In this document: one piece after another, positions 16,937-24,985 of the stretch | Layout of the letters: the number at the start of each line of letters is the position of its first letter | Position numbering within the stretch: position 1 is the first letter of the stretch | NCBI GenBank assembly: GCA_964545475.1 | Contig: CAZJGG010000002.1 | Location: 14,943-78,942 of the forward strand | Direction of reading: 5' to 3' | DNA from: CAZJGG01 sp964545475 | Lineage (GTDB): Bacteria; Bacillota; Clostridia; Lachnospirales; JAISER01 | Length of the DNA: 64,000 nt | Notes under the pieces: generated by a model | What the model was told of the DNA's origin: nothing | Database searches by the model: none | Seen by the model: the letters and a program-made list of their open reading frames with translations, nothing else | Made by a program: the position numbers and the translations under genes

Positions 16937-16999
16937 CGTGACTTCGACGAAGTCGAAAAGCCGCTTTAGCGGATTAATTGCGGAGCGATTCTCACGTTA
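16934..16999. repeat. 66-bp cloverleaf-type repeat, family C copy 2
   Basis: Perfect terminal inverted repeats TAACGTGA and TCACGTTA enclose hairpins TTCGAC-gaa-GTCGAA, CCGC-ttta-GCGG and ATTGC-gga-GCGAT. The first TAA of the element is the stop codon of the permease gene, so the element either supplied the stop or inserted exactly at it. It ends 28 bases before the next start codon. Confidence 0.85.
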
Positions 17000-17026
17000 G
17001 AATAATTAATTCAGGAGGTATAAATT

Positions 17027-18076
17027 ATGTCAAAGGCTATGGATTTTGAACTTGCTCAAGCGGCTTATAAGCTTTTACACGACCAAGTAAAAATTAAAAA
17101 AGGTGAAAGCGTTTTAATTACTATTGATTCTGTTTGCGATACTCAAGTTGCAGACGAATTTGCAAAAATGGCGGAAGCTCTTGGGGCAAAAGTTATGCTT
17201 GTGCGCCATTCAACTCCAAAGGGTTACGGTGCGCTTACAATGCCTTATTTACCAGACCCTCTTAAAGCTTGTGCTTTTGAAACAGACGTATGGATTGAAC
17301 TTAACGACCAATGGCTTCTTTACTCACCAATTTGGGACAAAGCTGTTACAAACGGCAGAACAAGACAAATTATGCTTGGTGGACTTGGCGTTGAACGTAT
17401 TGTTCGTTGCATAGGTAAAGTGGATATTGATATTCAAAAAGAATTTCAAGACGAGCTTACAAGGCTTACTAAAAACGCAAAAGAAGTTAGAATTACAAGC
17501 ACAGTAGGTACAGATGTTAAGTTTTCAAGCAAACCAGGACGAAATATTAACAACGAAATTATGTACGATACTCCTGGGGCTCATTTCCTTCTTGGCCAAA
17601 TTGGCTGGGCACCGGATGAAGAAACAATTAACGGCGTTATTACTTTCGACGGTTCAGTTTGCGGCGGCGCAGGCGCAGAGTTTATGGATTTAAGCAAAAA
17701 CCCGATTTCATATGTTGTTGAAAAAGGCAGAATTGTTGAATTTAGAGGCGGAGAAGAAGCTAAAATTCTTGAAGCATATTTCGCAAGCCTTAACGACCCT
17801 AATATGTATATTGCGGCTCACGTTTGTTACGGCGTTAACCCTAACGCAATTTTAGCAGGTTGCACAACAGAAGACGAACGTATTTGGGGTAGCACTCAAT
17901 GGGGTTTTGGTCACCAAGGATCTAATTATTCCGGCGGCGAACCAAGAGTGGCAAAAAGCCATATCGACGGTATTTGCAAAGTTTGTACAGTATACCTTGA
18001 CGGCGTGAAAATATTAGACGAAGGTAAATACATTGAACCAAAACTTGCAGAATTAGCGGCTAAACTTGGTAAATAG
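17027..18076 (+). CDS. NicX/M29-like metalloenzyme (annotated in relatives as aminopeptidase or dioxygenase)
   Basis: A 349-residue protein related to 2,5-dihydroxypyridine 5,6-dioxygenase (NicX) and M29 aminopeptidases, which share a metal-binding fold. Visible features are the N-terminal KGESVLITIDSV segment, an acidic ITFDGSVCGGAG segment near residue 207, AHVCYGVNP near 264, and a C-terminal HQGSN...KSHIDG segment near 303-325 with potential metal ligands. I cannot tell ring-opening dioxygenase from peptidase; an oxygen-using enzyme would be odd in a strict anaerobe, so hydrolysis of a heterocycle or peptide is more plausible. Context (PucR regulator, NCS1 permease) points to breakdown of an imported heterocycle. 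AGGAGG lies 8 bases upstream. Confidence 0.65.
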   Translation: MSKAMDFELAQAAYKLLHDQVKIKKGESVLITIDSVCDTQVADEFAKMAEALGAKVMLVRHSTPKGYGALTMPYLPDPLKACAFETDVWIELNDQWLLYSPIWDKAVTNGRTRQIMLGGLGVERIVRCIGKVDIDIQKEFQDELTRLTKNAKEVRITSTVGTDVKFSSKPGRNINNEIMYDTPGAHFLLGQIGWAPDEETINGVITFDGSVCGGAGAEFMDLSKNPISYVVEKGRIVEFRGGEEAKILEAYFASLNDPNMYIAAHVCYGVNPNAILAGCTTEDERIWGSTQWGFGHQGSNYSGGEPRVAKSHIDGICKVCTVYLDGVKILDEGKYIEPKLAELAAKLGK

Positions 18077-18097
18077 TGAAGCGAGGTGCTTTGTGTA

Positions 18098-18709
18098 ATG
18101 TCTAAAAAAATAAAGGGTGGGGCAGACCCGTTCCCTCCATATCAATATTTTGATGAAAACGGCGATGTAGTGGGTAGTGATTTTAAGCTTGTTACAGATG
18201 CTCTTATAAAAGCAGATTATGAGCCAGAGGTTGTTATTGACGAATGGAGTATTATTGAAGGAATGCTTTCACGCAAAGAGCTTGACTTCGGCTTTCAAGT
18301 TCAAAAGACTCCAGAAAGAGAAAAGAAATATTTCTTTTCAAAACTCCTTAGAAATGCAGAAACTCAGCTTGTAACATGGGATAAAGACCTTAGGCTTGAA
18401 AACTATGGAGAAATTGCGGATAAAAAGCTTAAAATTGGTGTTATGTCCGGCTATTTATATGGAGATGCCATTGACAATTTACCTTCTGATCTTAAAGTTT
18501 GTTATGATTCAGGGGAAGAGCTTCTTAAAGACATAGACAGTAAAAAAATAGATTTAGGCGTATTTGATAAAGGCGTTAAAGAATATGTTATGAAAAAATA
18601 TTCATTGCAAAACATATATAGCGTTGATAATTTAACATTTATTCGCCCGCTGTATGTTGTGTTTGCAAACCAACAGGTTTGTAACGATTTTAATGAAAAC
18701 TATGAATAA
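18098..18709 (+). CDS. Solute-binding-protein-like domain without signal peptide
   Basis: A 203-residue protein resembling the family 3 extracellular solute-binding proteins of amino-acid ABC transporters: PPYQYFDENGDVVGSDFKL near residue 13, then ELDFGFQVQKTPEREKKY near residue 63. It starts directly in the binding domain (MSKKIKGGADPFPPY) with no signal peptide or lipobox. No transporter permease or ATPase adjoins it. It is therefore probably cytoplasmic, perhaps a ligand sensor or a scavenging subunit for the adjacent enzyme. The ATG at 18098 follows GCGAGG by 11 bases; the frame is open from a GTG at 18086. It lies 21 bases after the metalloenzyme gene, so the two are likely cotranscribed. 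Confidence 0.7.
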   Translation: MSKKIKGGADPFPPYQYFDENGDVVGSDFKLVTDALIKADYEPEVVIDEWSIIEGMLSRKELDFGFQVQKTPEREKKYFFSKLLRNAETQLVTWDKDLRLENYGEIADKKLKIGVMSGYLYGDAIDNLPSDLKVCYDSGEELLKDIDSKKIDLGVFDKGVKEYVMKKYSLQNIYSVDNLTFIRPLYVVFANQQVCNDFNENYE

Positions 18710-18719
18710 ATAGAATCTT

Positions 18720-18870
18720 AGAGTCTGTTCAGAATCAAGCTTTTGGTGGATTTTTGAGTAAATTTTTTGAGGCAACCGTTAAAGTGGTATCTTTGTGCAA
18801 GGAGCCGCTGACGTAGCAATTCGGAAAATTTGACAAAAAGACGCCAAAATGGAGATTCTGAACAGGCTCT
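18720..18870 (-). repeat. MITE-like element, family A copy 2
   Basis: A 151-bp element with terminal inverted repeats of about 17-20 bp (AGAGTCTGTTCAGAATC at the left; AGAGCCTGTTCAGAATC on the other strand at the right). Read on the minus strand it aligns along its length with copy 1 at 7855-8020, including the TACGTCAGCGGC core and the CAAAAAATTTRCTCAAAAATCC tail in shorter blocks. It begins 11 bases after the solute-binding gene. Confidence 0.8.
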
Positions 18871-18879
18871 ATAGGCAAA

Positions 18880-18922
18880 ATTAAAGACACTTCTAATTTA
18901 GAAGTGTCTTTAATACTTTTTT
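18880..18922. terminator. Bidirectional terminator
   Basis: A perfect 15-bp stem (ATTAAAGACACTTCT with AGAAGTGTCTTTAAT) around 5 bases is followed by T-rich sequence on both sides. It would end the permease-metalloenzyme transcript from the left and any minus-strand transcript from the right. The remainder to 19189 is AT-rich; on the minus strand it holds AAAGGAGG at about 18985-18992 and a 17-codon frame (18917-18970), which is too little to call a gene. Confidence 0.85.
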
Positions 18923-19189
18923 AAAATATTGAGAAAAGTATACATACAATTCCCTTTAATCATGAAAGCTATCTTAATATAGCCTCCTTTTAAAAAACAC
19001 AAGGGTTAAATTCAACCTCTTTATATTATTATACTATCACATACATCTATACGTTTTAACAATTTCTAATGAATTAAATTACAAAAATTTTTCATTCCAA
19101 TAATCCCCCTGACAAATTACTATGTTAGTATAGCACTTTTTACATAACCCAACAAGTATTTTGCCGAAGAATTTATGTTTTAGAATTTA

Positions 19190-20581
19190 TTAAAACTCTG
19201 CACTACCAACAGTTCTTGGGAACGGAATAACGTCTCTAATGTTTTGAACCCCTGTAACATACATTAAGAAGCGTTCAAAACCTAAGCCGTAGCCGACGTG
19301 TCTAACTCCGCCGTGGCGGCGCAAGTCTAAATACCACCAGTAATCCTCTTTGTTAAGCCCTAATTCGTCCATACGGCGTGTTAAAACGTCTAAGCGTTCC
19401 TCACGCTCGCTACCGCCGATAATTTCGCCAACGCCGGGTGCAAGCAAGTCCATAGCTCCTACAGTTTTATTATCGTCATTTAAGCGCATATAAAAGGATT
19501 TAAGCTCCTTTGGATAGTCTGTCACGAAAACAGGGCGTTTAAAGTGTTTTTCTGCAAGAAAACGCTCATGTTCGGATTGTAAATCGCATCCCCAAAAAAC
19601 AGGGAATTCAAACTTGGATTTTGCATTTTGCTCTTCTAAGATAGCAATTGCCTCTGTATAAGTAACATGGGCAAATTCGGAATCTACAACGCTTTGAAGC
19701 CTTTCAATAAGACCATTGTCAACAAACTGGTTAAAAAACTCCATTTCTTCAGGGCATCTATCCAAAATATATTTTACAATAAATTTAAGCATATCCCTGG
19801 CAACTTCCATGTTTACATTCAAATCCGCAAAAGCAATTTCAGGTTCAATCATCCAAAATTCTGAGGCGTGACGTGAAGTGTTGGAGTTTTCCGCTCTAAA
19901 CGTAGGACCGAAAGTATACACTTTACCAAAGCTAAGGGCAAAACATTCCACGTTTAACTGGCCAGAAACAGTAAGGCTTGTTTTCTTTTTATAATAATCT
20001 TGGGAATAATCTATTTCACCGTCTTTCATTGGGGGATTTTTTTCGTCAAGGGTAGTAACCCTAAACATTTCTCCTGCGCCCTCACAGTCACTTCCTGTAA
20101 TAATTGGAGTGTGAACATAGGCATAGCCTCTGTCGTGGAAAAATGTGTGAATAGCATAAGCCGCCTCGGAACGCACACGAAAAACTGCGTCGAATAAATT
20201 TGTTCTAGGGCGTAAATGGGCGATTGTGCGCAAAAATTCCGGTGAATGGCGTTTTTTCTGTAGAGGGAATTCCGGAGTGGATTCTCCTTCTATTACAAAG
20301 CTTTCCGCCTTAAGCTCAAAAGGTTGTTTCGCCCCCGGTGTTTCCACAATTTTGCCTGTTACTCTTATTGCAGCTCCAACGTTTTGGCGCATAAGCCCTT
20401 TATAGTCCGCAAGGTCGTCTGCACTGCAAACAATTTGCAAGCTTTTAAAAAAGCTGCCGTCTTTAATTTCAATAAACCCGATTGCTTTTGAATCTCTTAA
20501 AGTTTTAACCCAACCGCAAACTGTTATTGTTTCGTTTAAATATTTTTTAGTGTCACGGTATAATTCTTTTATGCTAACCAT
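19190..20581 (-). CDS. asnS: Asparaginyl-tRNA synthetase
   Basis: Class II aminoacyl-tRNA synthetase that charges tRNA-Asn. The 463-residue protein has an N-terminal OB-fold anticodon-binding domain (ETITVCGWVKTLRDSKAIGF), motif 2 FGPTFRAENSNTSRHASEFW near residue 227 and motif 3 GLGFERFLMYVTG near residue 435. The ENSNTSRHASEF sequence favours AsnRS over AspRS. It is the last gene of the leftward HlyD-yggS-sepF-ylmG-ylmH-asnS array. No T-box leader is present upstream. Confidence 0.96.
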   Translation of the reverse strand: MVSIKELYRDTKKYLNETITVCGWVKTLRDSKAIGFIEIKDGSFFKSLQIVCSADDLADYKGLMRQNVGAAIRVTGKIVETPGAKQPFELKAESFVIEGESTPEFPLQKKRHSPEFLRTIAHLRPRTNLFDAVFRVRSEAAYAIHTFFHDRGYAYVHTPIITGSDCEGAGEMFRVTTLDEKNPPMKDGEIDYSQDYYKKKTSLTVSGQLNVECFALSFGKVYTFGPTFRAENSNTSRHASEFWMIEPEIAFADLNVNMEVARDMLKFIVKYILDRCPEEMEFFNQFVDNGLIERLQSVVDSEFAHVTYTEAIAILEEQNAKSKFEFPVFWGCDLQSEHERFLAEKHFKRPVFVTDYPKELKSFYMRLNDDNKTVGAMDLLAPGVGEIIGGSEREERLDVLTRRMDELGLNKEDYWWYLDLRRHGGVRHVGYGLGFERFLMYVTGVQNIRDVIPFPRTVGSAEF

Positions 20582-20594
20582 TTACATATCTCCT

Positions 20595-21398
20595 TTATCT
20601 GGTTTTCAATCTTACTACTAAAATAATTCTGTCTTTTTTAGTGCTTCCTGCAATCTCTTTTATAACAACTCGCCCAAAACCCCGTATAGTTACGGTTTCG
20701 TTTTCCTTAAGTGTTTTAGAAGGCTGTTCACAAAGCTCCCAATTAACAAAAGCTTTGCCAGCTTTAATTATATCGCTGGCTTTGGAGCGAGACATATTAA
20801 AGGCAGAGCCTATGACACTATCCAACCTTATGGACGAAACGGTGATTCTTTTCTCAATGTAATTTTCGGAAAAGTCGTCAATTTCATTTACAATTTCTGC
20901 CGTTACGTTAGCGTTTCCAACCTTTTCAAGGTTTGAACATATAAAGCCGGCAAGGCTGTCTTTTACAAAAACATAAGCTCCGTTTTCATTAGTAATAATA
21001 TCTCCTAAAAATGCCCTGTTTATTTGAAGCCCCATAATAGAGCCTAAATAATCACTGTGTTTTAACGTCTTTGAATACTTTTGGTTATAAACAATTTTCA
21101 GTATGGAAATTGGAAAGTCCTGGTCAGTTAACTCATGATAGTCCGGGAAGATTCCAATAATTTTCCTTTCACTGCTTTCATAACCGCCATAGGTTTTTAT
21201 ATCTATTGGTAAGCCTTTAACAGAAAAAACACTATGAGTAAACGCCGCAAGCCTCACAGGGTCGTAAAAGCTTGAAAACATAGGCTCATGGTGTTTTAAA
21301 CAATGTGCGGCTAAATCGATTATTTTAGAAAATTCTTTTTTTGTTTCGCTGTCGTTAAAATTATTTTTAAGTAACTGCTTTAACTCTTCTTTGTCCAT
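20595..21398 (-). CDS. ylmH: YlmH-family S4 RNA-binding protein
   Basis: A 267-residue protein of the YlmH family, found beside sepF and ylmG in Firmicutes; in Bacillus it is an S4-domain protein linked to ribosomes. The C-terminal S4 domain spans roughly residues 182-245 (SRSKASDIIKAGKAFVNWEL...), with the usual RNA-contacting basic residues. The N-terminal part (FSSFYDPVRLAAFTH) matches family members. It begins one base after the end of ylmG, so translation is probably coupled. Confidence 0.88.
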   Translation of the reverse strand: MDKEELKQLLKNNFNDSETKKEFSKIIDLAAHCLKHHEPMFSSFYDPVRLAAFTHSVFSVKGLPIDIKTYGGYESSERKIIGIFPDYHELTDQDFPISILKIVYNQKYSKTLKHSDYLGSIMGLQINRAFLGDIITNENGAYVFVKDSLAGFICSNLEKVGNANVTAEIVNEIDDFSENYIEKRITVSSIRLDSVIGSAFNMSRSKASDIIKAGKAFVNWELCEQPSKTLKENETVTIRGFGRVVIKEIAGSTKKDRIILVVRLKTR

Positions 21399-21399
21399 A

Positions 21400-21696
21400 T
21401 TAAAAGCTTGTCCCTATTTGAAGTATTAATACAATCAGTACACTTTTAATTATTTCGATTAAAGCATATGCAATTATAGGTGAAAAATCCATTCTCATCC
21501 CAGGGCCTCCAAGAGGAGATTTTCTAAGAGCATTACGAACAGGGCCTAAAATTGGTTCTGTAAGTACGTATAAAATGCGGATAACGTTTCCATCTCTCCC
21601 TATGGGTAACCAGGACACAATTACTCTAATAAAGATTGCAAACTCTAAAAAAATAGCGAAATATTCTATGCCTTGTCTTATAACATATAAACTCAT
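21400..21696 (-). CDS. ylmG: YggT/YlmG-family membrane protein
   Basis: A 98-residue integral membrane protein with two hydrophobic segments (YFAIFLEFAIFIRVIVSWLP near residue 10-32, and a C-terminal one from about residue 72) and the conserved EPILGPVRNALR loop. The family is associated with division and membrane organisation. I chose the ATG at 21696, which follows GGAGG by 6 bases; the frame is open back to 21720, but that part contains the ribosome site. Confidence 0.87.
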   Translation of the reverse strand: MSLYVIRQGIEYFAIFLEFAIFIRVIVSWLPIGRDGNVIRILYVLTEPILGPVRNALRKSPLGGPGMRMDFSPIIAYALIEIIKSVLIVLILQIGTSF

Positions 21697-21721
21697 GTCA
21701 AGCCTCCAAAAATAAAACAAA

Positions 21722-21752
21722 TTAGCCGCCCGGGAAAAACGGGCGGCTTAAT
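21722..21752 (-). terminator. GC-rich hairpin between sepF and ylmG
   Basis: GCCGCCCG and CGGGCGGC pair around GGAAAAA; the minus-strand continuation is T-rich but lacks a solid T run. It may partly terminate or set the sepF:ylmG expression ratio. Confidence 0.55.
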
Positions 21753-21753
21753 A

Positions 21754-22293
21754 TTACTTAAATGCAGCAATCCAAGGAAGAATTAAATTAGAATCTTTAA
21801 TTTTATCCTTCATTTGTGATGTGATAGAAATATTAGCCGGAGCTATTAAAAATATGTCGTTTGAAATCCTTTGAATTTCACCGGAAACCGCATAACACGC
21901 ACCGCCTAAAAAGTCTGCTATTCTTTGGGCATTTGCCCTTTCAACGCCCTCTAGGTTTACGACACATAAAATACTGTTCTTCAAATGGTCGCAAATGCTT
22001 GTGGCATCGTCCACAACTTCCGGACGACAAATAATAATTTTTGTTTTAAGATCTGTGTTATACGTTGGAAGAGTTAACACTTTTGAATCCGTGTTATTTT
22101 TCTTCACACGGGTTGTTGCGTAATCCACGCTTGCTGCTCTTTCACGCTCTGCTTCTCTTTCTTTGACGGTTTTTTTGTAACTAGGCTCTTCATATTCGTC
22201 GTCGTATTCTTCTTCGTAGTAATCTTCCTCGTAAAAATCGTCTTCGTAATCTGTTCCGAGCATGTAGTCTTTAATTTTCGTGAATAAACCCAT
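21754..22293 (-). CDS. sepF: Cell division protein SepF
   Basis: SepF polymerises on the membrane and tethers FtsZ. The 179-residue protein starts with the membrane-binding amphipathic helix MGLFTKIKDYMLG, followed by an acidic Tyr/Glu/Asp-rich linker (about residues 16-50). The folded SepF core lies from about residue 85 (IIICRPEVVDDATSICDHL) to the end, including the RIADFLGGACYAVSGEIQRI segment. GGGAGG precedes the ATG. It is located, as in other Firmicutes, with yggS upstream and ylmG downstream. Confidence 0.94.
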   Translation of the reverse strand: MGLFTKIKDYMLGTDYEDDFYEEDYYEEEYDDEYEEPSYKKTVKEREAERERAASVDYATTRVKKNNTDSKVLTLPTYNTDLKTKIIICRPEVVDDATSICDHLKNSILCVVNLEGVERANAQRIADFLGGACYAVSGEIQRISNDIFLIAPANISITSQMKDKIKDSNLILPWIAAFK

Positions 22294-22312
22294 TTGCTTA
22301 TTTCCTCCCTTG

Positions 22313-23002
22313 TTAAATTCTGGAACCGAATATTCCCGTTCCGATTCGAACCAGATTGGCCCCCTCTTCTATTGCAACCTGATAATCGTTTGTCATACCC
22401 ATAGATAAAAAATCCATATTATTATTATGGTCAAGTTTGTCCTTAATGTCAATAAATAATTTTCGCATTTTATAAAATATTCCCCTATTTTCTTCCGGGT
22501 TTGCGACAAAAGGCGCTACGGTCATTAAACCCTTCAAGTTTACGTTTTTTAAAAACGTGATACTTTCAGCAAATTTTAAAGCATCATTTTCAGAAACTCC
22601 AAATTTCGATTCTTCGTTGGCGATGTTAACCTCAATTAACAATTGTGTTACAGAATTATGTTGACGTGATTTTTCATCAATTTCCTGCGCAAGCTTCAAA
22701 CTATCGACAGAATGTATAAGTGCAACCTTATCCACAATATATTTAACCTTGTTTGTCTGTAAATGACCTATTAAATGCCAAACTGGTTTGCCAGTTATAT
22801 TATCATATTTTTGCAAAAGCTCCTGCACTCTGTTTTCCCCAAGGTTTTTAACACCTAAATCAACAAGCCGCTGTATTCTTTCCTCTTCTATAGTTTTTGT
22901 TACTCCAATAAGCGTTACCTCATTGGGGTTTCTTCCTGCTTTTTTTGCCGCCGATTCAATATGTTCTTTAATAAGCTGTAGGTTTTCACTAATATAGTCC
23001 AT
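22313..23002 (-). CDS. YggS-family pyridoxal-phosphate homeostasis protein
   Basis: A single-domain PLP-binding protein (alanine racemase N-terminal fold) that controls free PLP levels and has no known catalytic activity. Lys36 in LIGVTKTI is the predicted PLP lysine, HLIGHLQTNK lies near residue 77, and SMGMTNDYQVAIEEGANLVR near residue 202 binds phosphate. The ATG at 23002 follows AGGAG by 7 bases and gives 229 residues; the open frame extends further upstream to 23026, but would overlap the preceding gene. It is upstream of sepF in the same transcript. Confidence 0.93.
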   Translation of the reverse strand: MDYISENLQLIKEHIESAAKKAGRNPNEVTLIGVTKTIEEERIQRLVDLGVKNLGENRVQELLQKYDNITGKPVWHLIGHLQTNKVKYIVDKVALIHSVDSLKLAQEIDEKSRQHNSVTQLLIEVNIANEESKFGVSENDALKFAESITFLKNVNLKGLMTVAPFVANPEENRGIFYKMRKLFIDIKDKLDHNNNMDFLSMGMTNDYQVAIEEGANLVRIGTGIFGSRI

Positions 23003-23012
23003 AAAAAAACTC

Positions 23013-24695
23013 CTATTCAATAACACTACTTAACTTTTGTCCGTCCACAAGTGTTTTCGTATCATAAATTATTTTGTCGTTAAGCCTTATATTTTTATTA
23101 AGTTCTGCGTTTAAAATTACATAGCCATCTTTTTCAGGCAAGTCTTCAGTTATTATAATCGGTTCAAAGTCGGCATAGCCATTATTTAAAACAAAAACGC
23201 CTTTAACATTTTCAACAGAGGACAAAACTATTTCTTTTTCCTTGTTTATAGGGTTTGCTAATGTATCACCTAACATAATCCCTTTGTTTAAGTCTTGATA
23301 AATATAAACAAAATCGTCATCGGTGCTCTTTATATTAAGGCTAATTGTTTCATACTGAAACGTATCGTTTTTCATAAGCTTCCTAATAACTGTGGAGTCT
23401 TCCTCGTTTACATAATCTACAGGAATTTTTAAAAACGTTCTGTCTACAATTGCGGCAACGGGAATTTTAAAACCGTTAAATCCGCTGTTTGTAAGCTTAA
23501 TTTTTATACCTCGCATATCAATATAGTCAAGCATGTTGTTGTTTGTAGAAAATAAAATAAAGTTTTCTTTTTCATTTTCGATAATTTTATAAACAGTCAT
23601 GGATAAAGGTTCAAACGCCCCATCGTTTTCAATATAAATAGTTTTTTGCTCTTTTTCTTTATAATCATAAACAAGCTCCTTTGGAGCATAAAGGGCAATA
23701 TACCACGTATTTGACTCAATAATTTTAAATATTGGGTCTGTTTCGTTAACAGCGGTTTTTCGTTTTATAACGGCATAATCAACTGTCATACGGGTTTGTT
23801 CAGGAGATATGCTTTCAAGGTTTTCTACAGAAAGAAGCTTTTCCGTTCCGTCAACGCTGTAGCATAAAATGCCTGTTTCGTTTGTGGTTATATTCTTTAC
23901 TCCGTCTTTAAGCTTTTGCTGAAAAGTATTTTTGTTCTCCACAAGGTTTTGAACACTTCCTCTGTTTTCAGATAAAAGCATGTTATTTCTAATGGCAATG
24001 TTTCTTTCAACGTTTTCTTTAAGCAAATATATGGCTTCCATATTATCAGACAAAAAACGCCGTCTTGCATTGTCTATGTTTTCTTGAATTTGCTTATTTG
24101 TCCGTTTAACATCTTGGCTAAAGCCGGATATGTCTTCCCGCTTTTTTTGCATATCGAAAATTTCCGCTGAAACATTTTGTAAATTTGTGTTTAGTTCCTG
24201 AACAAATTCTTCGTTTTGAACGGAACAAATAACAACACCTTTTTTAACCCTTTCCAAATCACCGTAATTAAAATAAACGCTTCCTGTTGCAGGGCTTTCA
24301 TAAACATTTTCGTCTCGCACTATAATTCCGTTTAATATTGTGGGCAAATCAATTGTGCCGTATTCAACGGCAATAGTTGCTACGCTTTTGTCTTCTAACA
24401 CTCCAAAAGCACCTCGGACTATATAAACTAAAACTCCGATAGTTACAAGCACAAGAACAACAACGCTTGTAATGCTTGCATATTTTTTGCTTTTAAGCCT
24501 GCGCTTTTTCTTGTATTCTTCCAAATCCGCAGTTTTGCTTTTAACACCCTTTTTTGGTGGAATTGGCTTGCTTTTTTTTGTTTTATTTACTTGTTTATTT
24601 GCAGCAGTAGGCTTCCTTACCGTTTTTTTCTTTCTGGCAGGAGCTTCCTTTTTTTTGTTTGGTTGAGGCTTTTGTGGTGGTCTTTTTTTAACCAT
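23013..24695 (-). CDS. HlyD-like membrane-anchored protein
   Basis: A 560-residue protein with a very basic Lys/Pro-rich N-terminus (about residues 1-70) likely facing the cytoplasm, a single transmembrane helix near 75-97 (VVVLVLVTIGVLVYIV), a beta domain, a coiled-coil hairpin region near 155-240, and beta-rich C-terminal domains. This is the layout of membrane-fusion/HlyD family adaptors. No partner transporter adjoins it, and it is the first gene of the sepF operon, which hints at an envelope or division role rather than efflux. GGGAGGG precedes the ATG. Function is unproven. Confidence 0.65.
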   Translation of the reverse strand: MVKKRPPQKPQPNKKKEAPARKKKTVRKPTAANKQVNKTKKSKPIPPKKGVKSKTADLEEYKKKRRLKSKKYASITSVVVLVLVTIGVLVYIVRGAFGVLEDKSVATIAVEYGTIDLPTILNGIIVRDENVYESPATGSVYFNYGDLERVKKGVVICSVQNEEFVQELNTNLQNVSAEIFDMQKKREDISGFSQDVKRTNKQIQENIDNARRRFLSDNMEAIYLLKENVERNIAIRNNMLLSENRGSVQNLVENKNTFQQKLKDGVKNITTNETGILCYSVDGTEKLLSVENLESISPEQTRMTVDYAVIKRKTAVNETDPIFKIIESNTWYIALYAPKELVYDYKEKEQKTIYIENDGAFEPLSMTVYKIIENEKENFILFSTNNNMLDYIDMRGIKIKLTNSGFNGFKIPVAAIVDRTFLKIPVDYVNEEDSTVIRKLMKNDTFQYETISLNIKSTDDDFVYIYQDLNKGIMLGDTLANPINKEKEIVLSSVENVKGVFVLNNGYADFEPIIITEDLPEKDGYVILNAELNKNIRLNDKIIYDTKTLVDGQKLSSVIE

Positions 24696-24800
24696 TTTAC
24701 CCTCCCGCCTTTGATTATTAAGATGAGTCAGGCGCTATAAAACAGCCCAACAAAGTGAAAAAGTGATAAAAATAAAAGAATGTTTTATATACCGTTTTAA

Positions 24801-24964
24801 TATACTCCTTAAGGCACAAATTTGCAAAGTAAAAACGGCTAAAATCTTAAACTGCTGCGTCAGCTCCTCCTAGCTTGCCCCTTGGCAAGCGTCGTCGTCG
24901 CTTCCTTGCATTTTATGATTTTATCTCGTTTTTCCTTTTGCAAATTCACACCTTAATGAGTATA
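24801..24964 (+). repeat. MITE-like element, family B copy 1, between divergent operons
   Basis: A 164-bp element with terminal inverted repeats of about 28 bp (left TATACTCCTTAAGG..., right TATACTCATTAAGG... on the other strand, both continuing to ATTTGCAAA). The core holds GCTGCGTCAGC, a CTTGCC-ccttGGCAAG hairpin and CTTCCTTGC. At each end TTGCAA within the repeat is followed after 17 bases by a TATA-rich hexamer at the border, facing outwards towards the HlyD-like gene and ylbJ. Copy 2 is at 32121-32283. Confidence 0.78.
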
Positions 24965-24985
24965 TAATTTTTAGAGGTGTTTCCA

